From Welwitschia mirabilis (Eukaryota > Gnetophyta > Gnetopsida > Welwitschiales), in the NCBI GenBank assembly GCA_051453625.1, contig JBOZIK010000001.1, forward strand, positions 121,613,792 through 121,677,791: a stretch of DNA of 64,000 bases, read 5' to 3'. The translations under genes were made by a program, and so were the position numbers. The notes beneath the pieces were generated by a model. The model made no database searches, had not been told where the DNA came from, and was given only the letters and a program-made list of their open reading frames with translations. Below are positions 52,723 to 63,479 of the stretch, in pieces (the first letter of the stretch is position 1; each line of letters starts with the position of its first letter).

Positions 52723-53915
52723 TGTTACACTACCAAATTATGTGTTTTTGATGGGGTATTTTGAGTAGTTTTGCAGGATATTTAGAGAGGTTTAATCATG
52801 AAATGTGAATTATTAAGAGTAAAGAAGAAAATCAAGGAAATTCACAAATACTAGTACTTGTGAAGGCATTTTGGATAAATTCTAATACTTTACATTTTGA
52901 GGAAGAATTAATGAGCTCCAAGATCAATTTAATTTAATAAAGAGCTTTAAGAAGGCTGTCATCCCCATCATCATCCAGAAAACATACTAGGATGACACCG
53001 CTTACATGATAACTAAGATGCTCACTAGAATGACATAAAGGATAAAAACAAAACTCTATTGATATGTGATCATTCATACCATCATCTAGATGATAATTTG
53101 GATGACCATCTAATTTTAGCAAATGTACCAAACTCCATCAAACTTCTACAATTTATCATGCACTTTCTTACGTGGTTGTTAGGGTTTTGTGTGTGCTTGT
53201 TAATATTGTTTATTTATAAGTCTGTCTTTATTAATAAATACCAAATTAGCCCTCAACTCTAATTATCTTCATTTGCATTAGAAATTCTCATAATAGGAGA
53301 TTGAAGGGTTAGAGATCCATCCGACAATTGCAGAGAGGTGTCTTCCTTAGTGTTGGGCTATCTCTCCTTCATTGAGGTGTTGCTACTTTGAAATGAGATG
53401 TTAGTTTTATTTTTAATACAAATATTCTTTTAGTTTTTATATGCATTCCCCTTATGGTTTATGTTGCTTTTAATTCTATGATAGCTTCTTTAGTGATATA
53501 GATCGTGAGGGTAACCTTTGTTAAGTTTGAAATCATTAGTTTAGGATCTTGCATTGCATTTTATGATTTATTACATGCTTTCATATTCTATCTGATACAC
53601 TTGATATCTTAGGTTGGTTTCAGTTAGTAATAGTTTCCTTCATTGATCTAGGTTATGCAAGGCCAATCTTGGTGACGGAGATTTGATAGTCAGATAGATA
53701 TTGCATTTAGGGTAGTTTGCATTTGCATTTGCATTGGGTATTTAATTTTCTTACATTATTGATTTTTATTTTTAAATCTTTATTTTATAAAAAGCAATTC
53801 TTTAGCTTTGAGCCTAGTACCTTCGATGGATTATGATGTTTGGGTCAACTCTTATCTATATTAGTGTGTTGTATTTGTGTAAATATTTATGATTAACAAG
53901 ATTTAACTAAAGACA
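52723..53915 (+). repeat. 3' LTR of element N
   Basis: About 1.19 kb, starting TGTTACACTACCAAATTATG. The end is uncertain within 53,910-53,920 because the final bases (AACTAAAGACA) diverge from the 5' LTR end (GACTACAACA). TATA-like TTAATAAATA is at 53,231-53,240. TCATCTAGATGA is at 53,082-53,093. R-type CCTTAGTGTTGGGCTATC begins near 53,344. Confidence 0.85.
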
Positions 53916-55080
53916 TAACATTACATACATTGCAAAAAGATTCAAATGAAATTGATAGTCCCATAGAATGCGTTTATTTTAAATATTTTAATTATATTTT
54001 TAGAGAAATAAAAATTAATGTTTCTTTGAATAATATTCTTATAGCTAATAGTATTGCTAATGATGAATTAATCACTCTACTTAATCATTTAAAGTATATC
54101 TTTCTAAGTAGTAATTAATTTAAACCTATTATCATTAGTGCTTATCTTACTTCTTCTCAAGAAAATTTTTTTACTAAATTATTGCTTGAACATTATTTAG
54201 ATTTTTCTTGATCTTATCATGATTTGGTTAGTGTTAATCCTTTTATTAGTTCTTATCATATTTACTTAGAACCTGATATCAAACCTATTTGTTAACCTTA
54301 TAATAGGTTAAATCTAAAGCTTAGGGATATTGTTAAAGAAGAAATCATAAAACTTTGAGAAGATGATATTATTTACCCCATTGTAGATAGTGAATGAGTG
54401 AATGCTTTACAAGTTGTTCCAAAAAATAATGGTAAATAGTAAGTCTATTTTAATTTTTATGCTCTTAATAATCATACTAAAAAAGATCATTTTTATATTT
54501 CTTTTATTGATTTAATTCTTGATAATCTTTTTGACCATTATTATTATTTCTTTTTGGATGGATACAACGGTTATAATTAAATTCCTATAGCTCTAGGAGA
54601 TCAATGAAAAATAACTTCTACTTTTTCTTTAGAATTATTGCCTACCATCATATGCCTTTTGATTTATGTAATGCTCATGAAAATTTTTAAAGGTATATAA
54701 CTAGTCTTTTTGCTAAATTTATTGATGAATTTTTAAAAATATTTATGGATTATTTTCCTCTTTAAGGTGATTTTTTTGATTAAATAATGTGTTTTTAAAG
54801 TTAGTTTTAAATCATTGTATTGATCATAATTTTAAACTCAATGAGAATAAAAGTTATTTCATGGTTACTAGAGGCAACATTCTTGGCCATACTATTTCTA
54901 AAGGAGGAATAAAGATAGATCATGCTAACATTGTTATCATTCATTCTATTCCTAATCCTACTTATGTTAAAGATATAATATCTTTCTTAGTAGTACTAGT
55001 TTCTATTATCATTTCATTCCATTTTTTAGTTCTCTTAGTGAACCTTTAACTAAATTGCTTTTAAAAGATGCATCTTTTTC
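53916..55080 (+). pseudogene. Reverse transcriptase of gypsy element B (right of the nested insertion)
   Basis: The reading resumes with the protease-RT linker (LQKDSNEIDSPIECVYF and LITLLNHLKYIFL). RT follows: HIYLEPDIKPI, VKEEIIKL.EDDIIYPIVDSE, LQVVPKNNGK, KKDHFYISFIDLILDNL and YYYFFLDGYNGYN.IPIA. The catalytic-site block is FLKIFMDYFPL, then LNENKSYFMVTRGNILGHTI, SKGGIKIDHANI and IHSIPNPTYVKDIISFL. These follow the Athila-like gypsy pattern closely. FMDY replaces FMDD (codons 54,742-54,753). In-frame stops fall mostly at expected Trp or Gln sites, and a frame shift after about 54,615 is restored near 54,690. Confidence 0.9.
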
Positions 55081-55560
55081 TTGGACACCTGAGTGTGAAC
55101 TTGTATTTTAAAAACTTAAAGATCTTTGTCATATTCATTTATGATTCAATCTTAATTAGTAGTATCTTTTGAAGTTATAACTGCTAAAAGCTATTTCGTA
55201 GTAGGTGCAATTTTAGATCAAACTTTTGAGCATAAATCCTTTATCGTTCTTATGCTAGTAATACCTTACATGGTAATTAGGTTAATTATTTTAATACTAA
55301 AAAAAAGATATTAACTATAATCTTTTCTCTTGAAAAATTTTACCACTATCTTATTGGTTATCTTGTCATTTTCTTTACTAATTATGCTACTTTAAAATAC
55401 ATTCTAAATAAGCATCTAACTAAACCTTATATTAAGAATTGGGCTTTACTTATGCAAGAATTTAATATTACAATTAAAGATAAATTAGAAAAGGAAAATC
55501 CAATTGCTGATTATATCATTGTTTTTCTACTGACCTAGCACAAAAATAGAGGGATACAAC
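55081..55560 (+). pseudogene. RNase H of gypsy element B
   Basis: DASFSWTPECELVF at the junction with RT is followed by broken RNase H pieces. The clearest is the end, IVYFTNYATLKYILNKHLTK, then LLMQEFNITIKDKLEKENPI and ADYI. This is the LRYL...ARLIRWILLLQEFD..I.D..G.EN..ADHLSR pattern of gypsy. The element stops being readable here, and no integrase was found to the right. Confidence 0.82.
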
Positions 55561-56768
55561 AATAAAGGTGGAGGAAGAAGGCGCCCAGACCAATGAGTAC
55601 CCTAGAAAATTAGAATGCACCCCAAAAAAAGACAAGAAACATCTACCTTAAAATACATAGTGTGATCAAATGAATAGTGCATTAGAACATAAGAATACTT
55701 AGGAAAGGGGTGATCATCAAGTAAAAATAGAGGAATTATAGGCATTAAAACAATGGGGCAATCAAATTAAAATGAGAGGAAAACATACATAAGTGCTATG
55801 GAAGAAGAACGAAATAAAAAATCAAGTAAGAAAATGAAGAACACAACAATAAAAAATGGATTGCAGGGTAAGAACATGAAATAATAGTAGATCAAGAGGA
55901 TGGAAGATCAAATCTTAATCAACAAGTAGAAAAATGTCATAGAAAGCATAGCATAGGAAAGACAATAAAGAAGGAAGCATATCAGAGCATATCAAAAGTA
56001 GTGGATCAAGGAACCAATAAAGAGAAACAAAAGTAGAGGAAAAAAAGAAAATATACCAAGAGACAAGCCAAATCAAGAGCGACAAAAGCTGAGATTTGGG
56101 AAAATTGTTTAAAATGGAAGCATGTTTCAAAGAAGAGTGTAGAAAAATAACCATAGGTTAAACTCACATAAAAGAAGAGAAAAGAATCACAGCCAATCAA
56201 AGTATTATATTTATATATAAAAAATTAGTTGAGGTTATTAGATAATAAGAGAATAGATGATATTTTTATTAGTTAAAAAAAGAGATGTGGAGAAAGAAGG
56301 ATTAACTTCAGAAATGGGATAACATTAATAAAGAGAAAGAAAGGGAAAAAGAGGTCTTTTATAAAATAGAGGAGATAGAGTAAGAAAGAACCCAAAGGCA
56401 TGAGAAAACACAATAAAAAGGTCTCAAATACAAATCTCATATATAGAAGAATTATATAATCAATGCAGTGCCTAACAATTTCTCCATGCTTTAGATTTAT
56501 GAATTACAAATAAATTTATTGTGAGAATTTTTTAAATGAAAGATGTTAATGTTAAAATGATATAAAAATGTTATTCTCTTAATATTATATTTTGATTTTT
56601 GAAATTACAATATGAGCATCTTTGTGGTTTCATGCATTTTGAGTTAATAATACCAGAATTTTCAAAGCACTTCTTATTGTTTTTTTACTTTCAAATAATT
56701 GTAGTTAGTCTAGTGTATATATTTCATTGCTTTACTTTGAAATTTAACCTTGATCATAAGCATGATTA
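55561..56768. other. Purine-rich non-coding sequence
   Basis: The plus strand to about 56,450 is rich in A and G and resembles the style of the copia LTR interior without clear alignment to it. Open minus-strand stretches at 55,915-56,200 are low-complexity hydrophobic readings of this purine tract and are not supported as genes. Possibly an unassigned LTR. Confidence 0.45.
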
Positions 56769-56954
56769 AGTTTAATAGTTCATCATTAAAAAATTTACAA
56801 AACTAATCCAAAATTTTTGGTTTTTGAGAAACTTTATTTCATGATCTCCCCTTTTCTCTCAAGTTTAATAATTCATCATTAAGAAATTCACAAAACTAAT
56901 CCAAAATTTTTGGTTTTTGAGAAACTTTATTTCATGATCTCCCCTTTTCTCTCA
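56769..56954. repeat. Tandem repeat, two units of 93 bp
   Basis: 56,769-56,861 and 56,862-56,954 are nearly identical, both running from AGTTTAATA to CCCCTTTTCTCTCA with only a handful of mismatches in the first third. The high identity contrasts with the old repeats around it, so this duplication is recent. Confidence 0.92.
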
Positions 56955-57379
56955 ATTTGTTAGACAATTTTATGATGGGAAAAAATGAGACCAAGTTATT
57001 TCAACATTATTAAAAGAATGATGGAATATTTATTCATATTTGGACTTGTCTATACATCTTAAAAAGGCCTCATTACCCTTATCCATTAAAACTTTTAAAA
57101 GAAAAAAAAATAAAAAGGAAGTTTCCTTAGAGGCTTTATCTTCCTATGCTTGTTTTTGTCATTTGTAAATTCACCCAATCATTTGGGTCATCATCTAGAG
57201 TTATTAAACTCATTAAGGATTTAAAATAATATAATTTAATTTTTCATGAATTCTTATCATAATACATGTATCTAGAGTTTTGAGATTTTTTAAAACAAAG
57301 TCGCATATTAAACCAAATTGCAAATCCCTTGTTTATGAACCAAAAAAAAATCATAAATAGTTTATGCTAGAAGGAGGAT

Positions 57380-57573
57380 GTCAAACATAGTTAAACTTAG
57401 TCAAATATAGTCAAGTTGGGTCTAACTCAATCAAGGATTACTTATTCAAATTTATTTACATAGCCAAATTGAGTCAAACTTGGTCAAAGAAATTCAAACA
57501 AAATCAATCAAAGTTAGTCAAGAATAGTCAAGCTCATTCAAACTCAGTCAAGATTAATCAAATTAGGTCAAAT
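57380..57573. repeat. Degenerate GTCAA-rich short repeat array
   Basis: Nine GTCAA words in about 190 bp, most as TAGTCAAG or AGTCAAAC, at a spacing of roughly 10 bp or its multiples, with further ATCAA variants between. The reverse complement TTGAC is the W-box core bound by plant WRKY factors, though a simple-repeat origin is more likely. Confidence 0.75.
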
Positions 57574-57879
57574 CATTAAATTTTATTTAAATTCAATAAA
57601 ATCACCATCAAACTAATTAGATCATCTATCATCTAGTGACATTTTAACTAATCCACAACTTACAAGAAGGAAAATCTTGTAAATAGTTTGGTGCTAAAAG
57701 GAGGATCCCTCTTGTAGGTTTTTTAATTAATTAATTTAATCTTTTTCATCAACATTATTTATTGCATTGTTAAAAACTTAGAGCAGTTAAAATGCTACTG
57801 TTGATAAAAGGCAACAAGGCCTATATTTCTAAGGGGATATCCTTATTCAATAAGACCCCTCTACGCTTGCAGAAGATGA

Positions 57880-58870
57880 GCTTCGCTTGATCATCGAATA
57901 CAGAGCTTATTTGGACTCATATCTTGTCCATCTTAGTGAGTGAATCCATATAATGACATCTAAGAAGTTAGGTTAACTAGTTAAGAAAGAATCCAAACTC
58001 ATCAGAATGAATTCATTCATGAAAAAAGCAATGATGAAGAGTTCATTAGTTAATGGAGTCATGAATAAAACCCAAATAACTAGTAAAAATTACAAGAACA
58101 AGGTCTAAAAGGCTAATGATGATGATAGTTTATTTAAGTACTTCATACATGAAAAAGAATCATCTAGAACTAGACAAGTTAAAAATAAAACTCTCAATAA
58201 ACCAAATTTTACAACCATCTAGAAAGCTATTAATTACCTAAAATGAGGTCTTTAGAATAAGAAGATCTATTTAGAATATGATTTTAATGATACATCCATT
58301 TACCTCTTTTTTTCTTGTAAAATCATCTTACCCAATGAAATGCCTGACTTTGAGAAATTTACACGTGTGAAAGACCCAATCATGCATGTAAAAAACTATA
58401 AACATCCATGTCATATGTATAACATTGAATTAAATATAGCTTGTCAGCTATGTTATTGATCTTTGAAATAATAAGCCCTTAAGTAATATCATAGGATACC
58501 TACTTACTCTATTACAAGTTAGAAATAATTACTTGAAAAGTTTGGGCAAGATTACTTAATCAACATCACAAAATGACTGACATTAGATACTTTAACAACC
58601 ATCCATCAACAATTCAATGAAATAGTAGAAGACTATGTACAATGATGGAGGGTTATTTCCTTACAACTAGAAACCCCCATTATAGATTTTGACATAGCTT
58701 CTTTCTTTATAAATTCATGCATTCCATATGTTTTAAAACACCTAAGGATGCAATATTTTGAAACATTTGAATAGGTTATCACATTAGTGGAAAGGATTAA
58801 AGTAGTAGAAAAAGAAAAAGGGGCCGTCAAATATGGTAGCTTATCACAAGTAATTTAACTAGAAAAGATC
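57880..58870 (+). pseudogene. Gag of a Tat-like gypsy element
   Basis: The clearest reading, about 58,330-58,830, is MPDFEKFTRVKDPIMHVKNY, then CQLCY, YLINITK, LTTIHQQFNEIVEDYVQ.WRV, SFFINSCIPYVLKHL. This follows the gypsy gag order: P.F..F.G..DP..HL..Y, a W-rich centre, E....Y..RW, and a late PY. Wording and later motifs fit Tat-like elements better than Athila. Stops mark Trp and Arg sites. The upstream part (57,880-58,300) is charged and Asn/Lys-rich. No LTR or primer site for it was found to the left. Confidence 0.72.
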
Positions 58871-59205
58871 ATAGCAATAAAAATAATAAAAGAAATAATA
58901 ATCCAAAGAATGTAACTATTGTAAACCAATCTTATCAACTAATTTATCCAGCTTCATCAATGAGTAACCTAGTAATATCTCAAATACTATCTCAAACATT
59001 TACCCATTTGCATGCTTTTGCTTTTAACCAGTTATGGATCAATCATATTATGCACTTGCACAACAAATGTGAAATCTAAGTATAAAATTATAACAACAAC
59101 CACATCAAACTTAATACAAGCATATATAACAAAAATCAGGATTAAAATTGATTTCAAAACCAAAATCTAATCCAAATAACTAGAAAGAATTTTACTAGAT
59201 TAGAC

Positions 59206-59460
59206 ATGCTATTGATAAAAATCCTTTTAATTTTACTACAAAAGGGGATAATTCAATTTTCTCAAATCAGAGAAAAGGATTCAAATTTTCTAAAACTAAA
59301 AAGTTATTATGAATTAAAGTACTATGATTACCATAGAATCAAGGGACATCACACTACAAAATCTTTCAACTTAAAACATATTATCCAATACATTATTAAA
59401 GACAAGAGAGATATTAAGTTCAACATAATCCTTGTTGTTGCAAATGAATAATTTAAAATT
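59206..59460 (+). pseudogene. Zinc-knuckle-like C-terminal gag block, Tat-like element
   Basis: An 81-codon open stretch ends with YYDYHRIKGHHTTKSFNLKH and IIQYIIKDKRDIKF. In Tat-like gags the block is C.YH...GH.T..C..LK..IE.LI; here the His residues remain and both cysteines are replaced (Tyr and Ser). It lies between gag and protease on the plus strand. Confidence 0.8.
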
Positions 59461-59929
59461 TACAATAACCCATTCCCAGCTCAAGCTTCTACATCACAAT
59501 CACCATAAAATGTGGTAGTTTAAGAAAACAATCCTTGTTATGCAATCAAAATAATTCAAAATCAAACAAAGAACTCATTAGAATGAATCATTTAAGAAAA
59601 CAAATGAAACTAAAATTACTAGTTCAAATGGAACATGTCCAAATTTGTACTACCTCTTGATCTAATATTCAATCATTGTCACATGCCCTTAAAGTAAAGA
59701 AAGATTATCATTGTATCTCTTCATTGATCTAAAACTTTGAGTCTCATAGAGAATCCTTTAAAAGACTATGTAAAGAACAATTAACATTAAAAATACCTCA
59801 AAAATAAGAATGCACCTAAAATTAGTTAAATGTTTAGGAAAATAATGAAGATCATGAAATCATCCAATTCCAACTTGATAAAATTTCATCTACTTCTCAA
59901 AAGAGCATAATTGCTAAATCATCTTACAT

Positions 59930-60280
59930 ATTAGTAAAAATCAGACCTACTAAAGTAGCTAGGGCATTTATTGATTATGGAGGCAAATTAAATGTAATAC
60001 ATTCATCATGCCTTGAGAAACTCAAAATGTGCCATCTCTTAAATGTGAAGAAAGGTGTAATGAACAAGGGATCCAATGACTACAAGGATAAATCAAGAGA
60101 GATAGTTACTTTACCTATTAAGGTAGCTCAAAACGTTAAAAATACTAAATTTCATGTAATTAATAATGCTATAACATTTAAATTGCTACTAGGTCATTAT
60201 TGGATCATGGAAACGGGGAAAGTTATATTATTATCCCACCAAAAGCTAAAGTTTATCAGATCAAAGATCTGAGTGCCATT
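59930..60280 (+). pseudogene. Aspartic protease of a Tat-like gypsy element
   Basis: ARAFIDYGGKLNVIHSSCLE carries the active site (IDGGAS in relatives, here D-Y-G). The open stretch 60,027-60,272 continues with EIVTLPIKVAQNVKNTKFHV and LLLGHYWIMETGKVILLSHQ. QKLKF follows, equivalent to LLGRPWIH...STLHQKLKF. The protein stops near 60,272 and no RT follows, so the element is truncated or its pol has decayed past recognition. Confidence 0.82.
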
Positions 60281-60504
60281 AGAAAGAAATCACACAGTGA
60301 TGAATGTTAAGATGCCATCTTAATCCTCTTTCTCATCATCACCTTGACCACTAAAAAAATGAATCATTCCATTTTAGGCTTTAAACATGATTCAATGAAT
60401 CCTTATAAGTTGAGGGTCTCATCCATTCCTCATACTCATATTCTAGATGTGGGTGGATTCAATTCCTTCCACATGACTTTCTAACTAGCTCATAATTTAA
60501 ATAC

Positions 60505-60660
60505 TCCCCTCACCCCCCCAACCCAAAAAAAAAAAAAAATTAAAAATTAAAAAAATCTTTATTTAAAAAAACCAAAAAATAAAACAACATAAAAACACAA
60601 AAGAAAAAATAAAAAAATATGTACAAATCAGAAAAAATGAAAAAAACCAAAAGAACCCCT
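60505..60660. repeat. A-rich low-complexity tract
   Basis: CACCCCCCCAACCC followed by long A runs with AAATT and AAAAACC variants. No coding content. Confidence 0.85.
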
Positions 60661-61079
60661 AAAAAATGCTAGTTTACTCATCTAGCTAAAACGTAAATGA
60701 TCAAGTTCTTAATAGTCAAAGTACCTTAAACAAAATGAATTCACACAGTTAAGCAAAGTATCAGTGGCTGAACAAAAACCTGAGCCAATCACATTACTCA
60801 TGCACACTCTCAAAGTGTGATGTTTAAAAATTTTCCTTAAAAGAAAAAAGGAAAAAGAAGAGTAAAGTCTCTTTTAAAAATAATTTATGTTTTCACTTTC
60901 TAAAATTTTCATGAACATATGAAAACCCATGAGCATGTGTGCTCACATCTTCTTTAGCATTTGAGACTCTCTTATAATCATAGCATGTCATACACTCATA
61001 ATTTTTATCATCTAGCTTTAATCACTTACTTACATTTTTCATCTCTTCATATCTTATTTTTGCTTTATCTTGTTATAAA

Positions 61080-62548
61080 ATAAGGATTGATTTGAACTCA
61101 GAGGGGAGGGATGAATAAGTTTTATCAAATACAAAAATTAAATTCAACCAAAATAAAAAATAATAATAGAAAACCTTATCAAACAATGTGGTTCCCCACT
61201 TGTGTACATCCATACACAGAGGATAGCGTTTACTCACATCTTTAGATATTCTTGACTTATAAGAAATAGTGGTTTTCTAGTGCACCATCAACCTTATAAC
61301 AAGTAAGAGTATCCTCACAAGATAATACTCTCTTTCCCTTAAGGGATTAGTGGTTTTCATAGGTGCACCATAAACCTTTTCAATAATGAAAGTTTCCTCG
61401 CAAGACAACACTCTCTTCCCTATAAGGGAATGATGGTTTCTTGGCTAATAAATAACCTTAAATTAAAGAAGTTCATAAAAGTAAAATAACTAATGCACAT
61501 CCCTACAAGGATTACCTTAAAAAGTATTTAATATTTTAAGAAATAAAATCTATAATGGTATTCAATAATAAGATAGTTCACAATATAAACCAAAGAATAT
61601 AACATAACAAGTAGCCTAAACATATTGCTTTGATGAAGATGTAAGATCCTTAAAATTGCTATTATTATCATGAGTATAAATGAAGAATGAAGTTAAAAAG
61701 ATCAAAGTCTAAGAGATGAAAACAATATTAGCTTCTTACCAATAGATCCTTTGATTTCTTCATGAGAGGTTCCCTTAACTCATGCTTTTAAAGATCTATA
61801 TACTTAATTGATTTAATGAAAAAAATGTTAAAAGGTCTTTAATTCTTTACATTGATTCTTTATAATAATGAAAAAGATCTAGCTATCTGAGCTTGAAATG
61901 TAGCCATTTGATTCTGTAACTACCATGTAATGTATAGTTAATGTCCACGCTCTAGGCATGTAACTTCATTTTTAATTAATGTGAACTTTGGTCTAAGATG
62001 TCTTAAATTTATAGAGATCTTCATTCTAGATGTCTTCACTTTTGTGGATGTCTTGAATTAACTTGTCTAGATTCTAATGAATTTTACATTGTAGTATCCT
62101 TGAACCTTTGTGATCATGAATTGGTGATGCACATGTTCATAGCTTACCTAAAATGTAATATATTAGTCAAAATTAAATTTAATCTATTACCTATTTTATC
62201 TAAGTATAGATGTCTTTATCTTTGTAGATATCTTAATTTGTATCAGATTTAAATTTCCATTTAGTATTCTTAAATATGATAGACATCTTTTGGCTTGTTA
62301 CTAAATTCTAGTACATTTAAGACATCTTCAGATTTCCAGACATCTTCACTTGAGATGTCTTGAATTTTCTAGATGTCTTTAAAATATTGATTTGGTAGTT
62401 TAGCATCTGATCCTTTTTATAAAATGTTTCCTTTAAAGATCCATTATGATCTTATACCTATCAAGGTCTAATTCATATGTAATAAACTATCTACATAATG
62501 ACATAAAATATTTAACAAGTGGAATTATCAAAAACAGATTTTTCAACA
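61080..62548 (-). repeat. Ty1/copia-type LTR on the minus strand (right edge clear, left edge uncertain)
   Basis: The minus-strand start is TGTTGAAAAATCTG at 62,548, directly after a purine tract. The body contains repeated AGATGTCTT/AAGACATCT words (61,996-62,380) and a tandem duplication at 61,268-61,431. The left end was not identified, since no primer-binding site was found next to it. If this is the 3' LTR, the internal region lies to its right, and the unassigned stretch 62,600-64,000 would be its 3' internal part. Confidence 0.5.
61268..61431. repeat. Imperfect tandem duplication, unit about 82 bp
   Basis: Two units start AGTGGTTTTC and run through GTGCACCAT, CCTC.CAAGA, AC.CTCTTTCCC and AAGGGA. 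A third start, GATGGTTTCTTGG, follows at 61,431. Located inside the minus-strand copia-type LTR. Confidence 0.75.
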
Positions 62549-62580
62549 ATATTCCTCTTTTTGATGATGTCTAAAACTTG
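62549..62580 (-). other. Polypurine tract of a copia-type element, minus strand
   Basis: On the minus strand CATCATCAAAAAGAGGAATA leads directly into TGTTGAAAAA. This closely resembles the GTCATCATCAAAAAGGGGGAG-then-TGTTG junction of SIRE/Maximus-type plant copia elements, with some G-to-A or G-to-T changes. Confidence 0.6.
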
Positions 62581-63479
62581 GAAAATGTTATTAGTGTAAT
62601 CTCAACTAATCAATTGAAATCAAACATTTTATCCTATAGAAATGCACATGATAACTCATTACAATAATCTTAATATATGCAATTTGAAATCAGGAAAATC
62701 ATATAGATATATGTGTCACTTAAAAAACCAAAATAAGACATATTCAGAATCACTTAAGAAACTCTATAGTAAAGGCATAAAAATAGATGATAAATTAATG
62801 TATTTTCCATTCACCTATGTATATGAAAAATAAAGCACATAAAAATTTGATAATCATTAAATTATAATATACTATTGGAAATGTGCCATTTTTAAAGCAT
62901 GAAGTTAAATTATGTGCCAATTACTACATCATAACTAATGGAAGTTGTGCTAATATCATATGAAAATATCTTAATCACCAAATAATTAGAACATTGTATA
63001 TGCTAAAGTGTGCCAATGAAAACATAAGATAAGAATGATAAATGTGCCAAACATAAGACATGAAATAATAAGCATGATATTAAAACAATGTTAAATAACA
63101 TGAATGTACACCAAAATGTCAAGAATGAATCATCCATATTGAAATGACAGCACTTATGAATCCAATCCAAGATCTCATAATTAATAACTTCAATCCCAAT
63201 AGAGTATCCTTAATTTAGAAGCTATTGTATTTAAATAATCTATCAATGATTTACTATGTACTTCTCCCTCTTTTTGGACATCCATAGAAGGCTTTAATTA
63301 CTAAGATCTAAATCATTGATATACTGCTCATGTCAAAACCTGTACTTGGGTTGGACTTAAGAAGCACATAAACAAGGGTAAATTTTTTTCCCTAAATTAA
63401 ACTTAAACAAAATTAACTTACAAGACATGATTAAATATTGCAGTGAATCAACTAGTATGAAAACTGAGATAATCACATT
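62581..63479. other. No gene recognised
   Basis: AT-rich sequence. The open stretch 62,642-62,833 has no recognisable motif. It may be the 3' internal region of the minus-strand copia-type element. Confidence 0.4.

Larger units (their letters stand above)
42325..53915 (+). mobile_element. Element N: LTR retrotransposon of the element A family without visible pol, nested in element B
   Basis: 5' LTR 42,325-44,071, primer-binding site 44,075, pyrimidine tract, an unrecognised ORF remnant (45,430-47,900), a long non-coding part with a tandem duplication, polypurine tract 52,704-52,722, and 3' LTR 52,723 to about 53,915. The LTR ends, primer site and polypurine context match element A. No protease, RT, RNase H or integrase wording was found in the sequenced parts, but the N runs total roughly 1.1 kb (459 N at 45,859-46,317). 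It separates protease from RT in element B. Target-site duplications could not be read with confidence (AGATT on the left, TAACA or TTACA on the right). Confidence 0.8.

Noticed and set aside
55915-56200. Hydrophobic minus-strand frames resembling membrane proteins
   Set aside because: Complement of a purine-rich tract, with overlapping frames of equal length. Composition explains them.
57380-57573. GTCAA array as a functional WRKY-responsive host promoter
   Set aside because: No host gene follows, and the surroundings are a decayed gypsy element.
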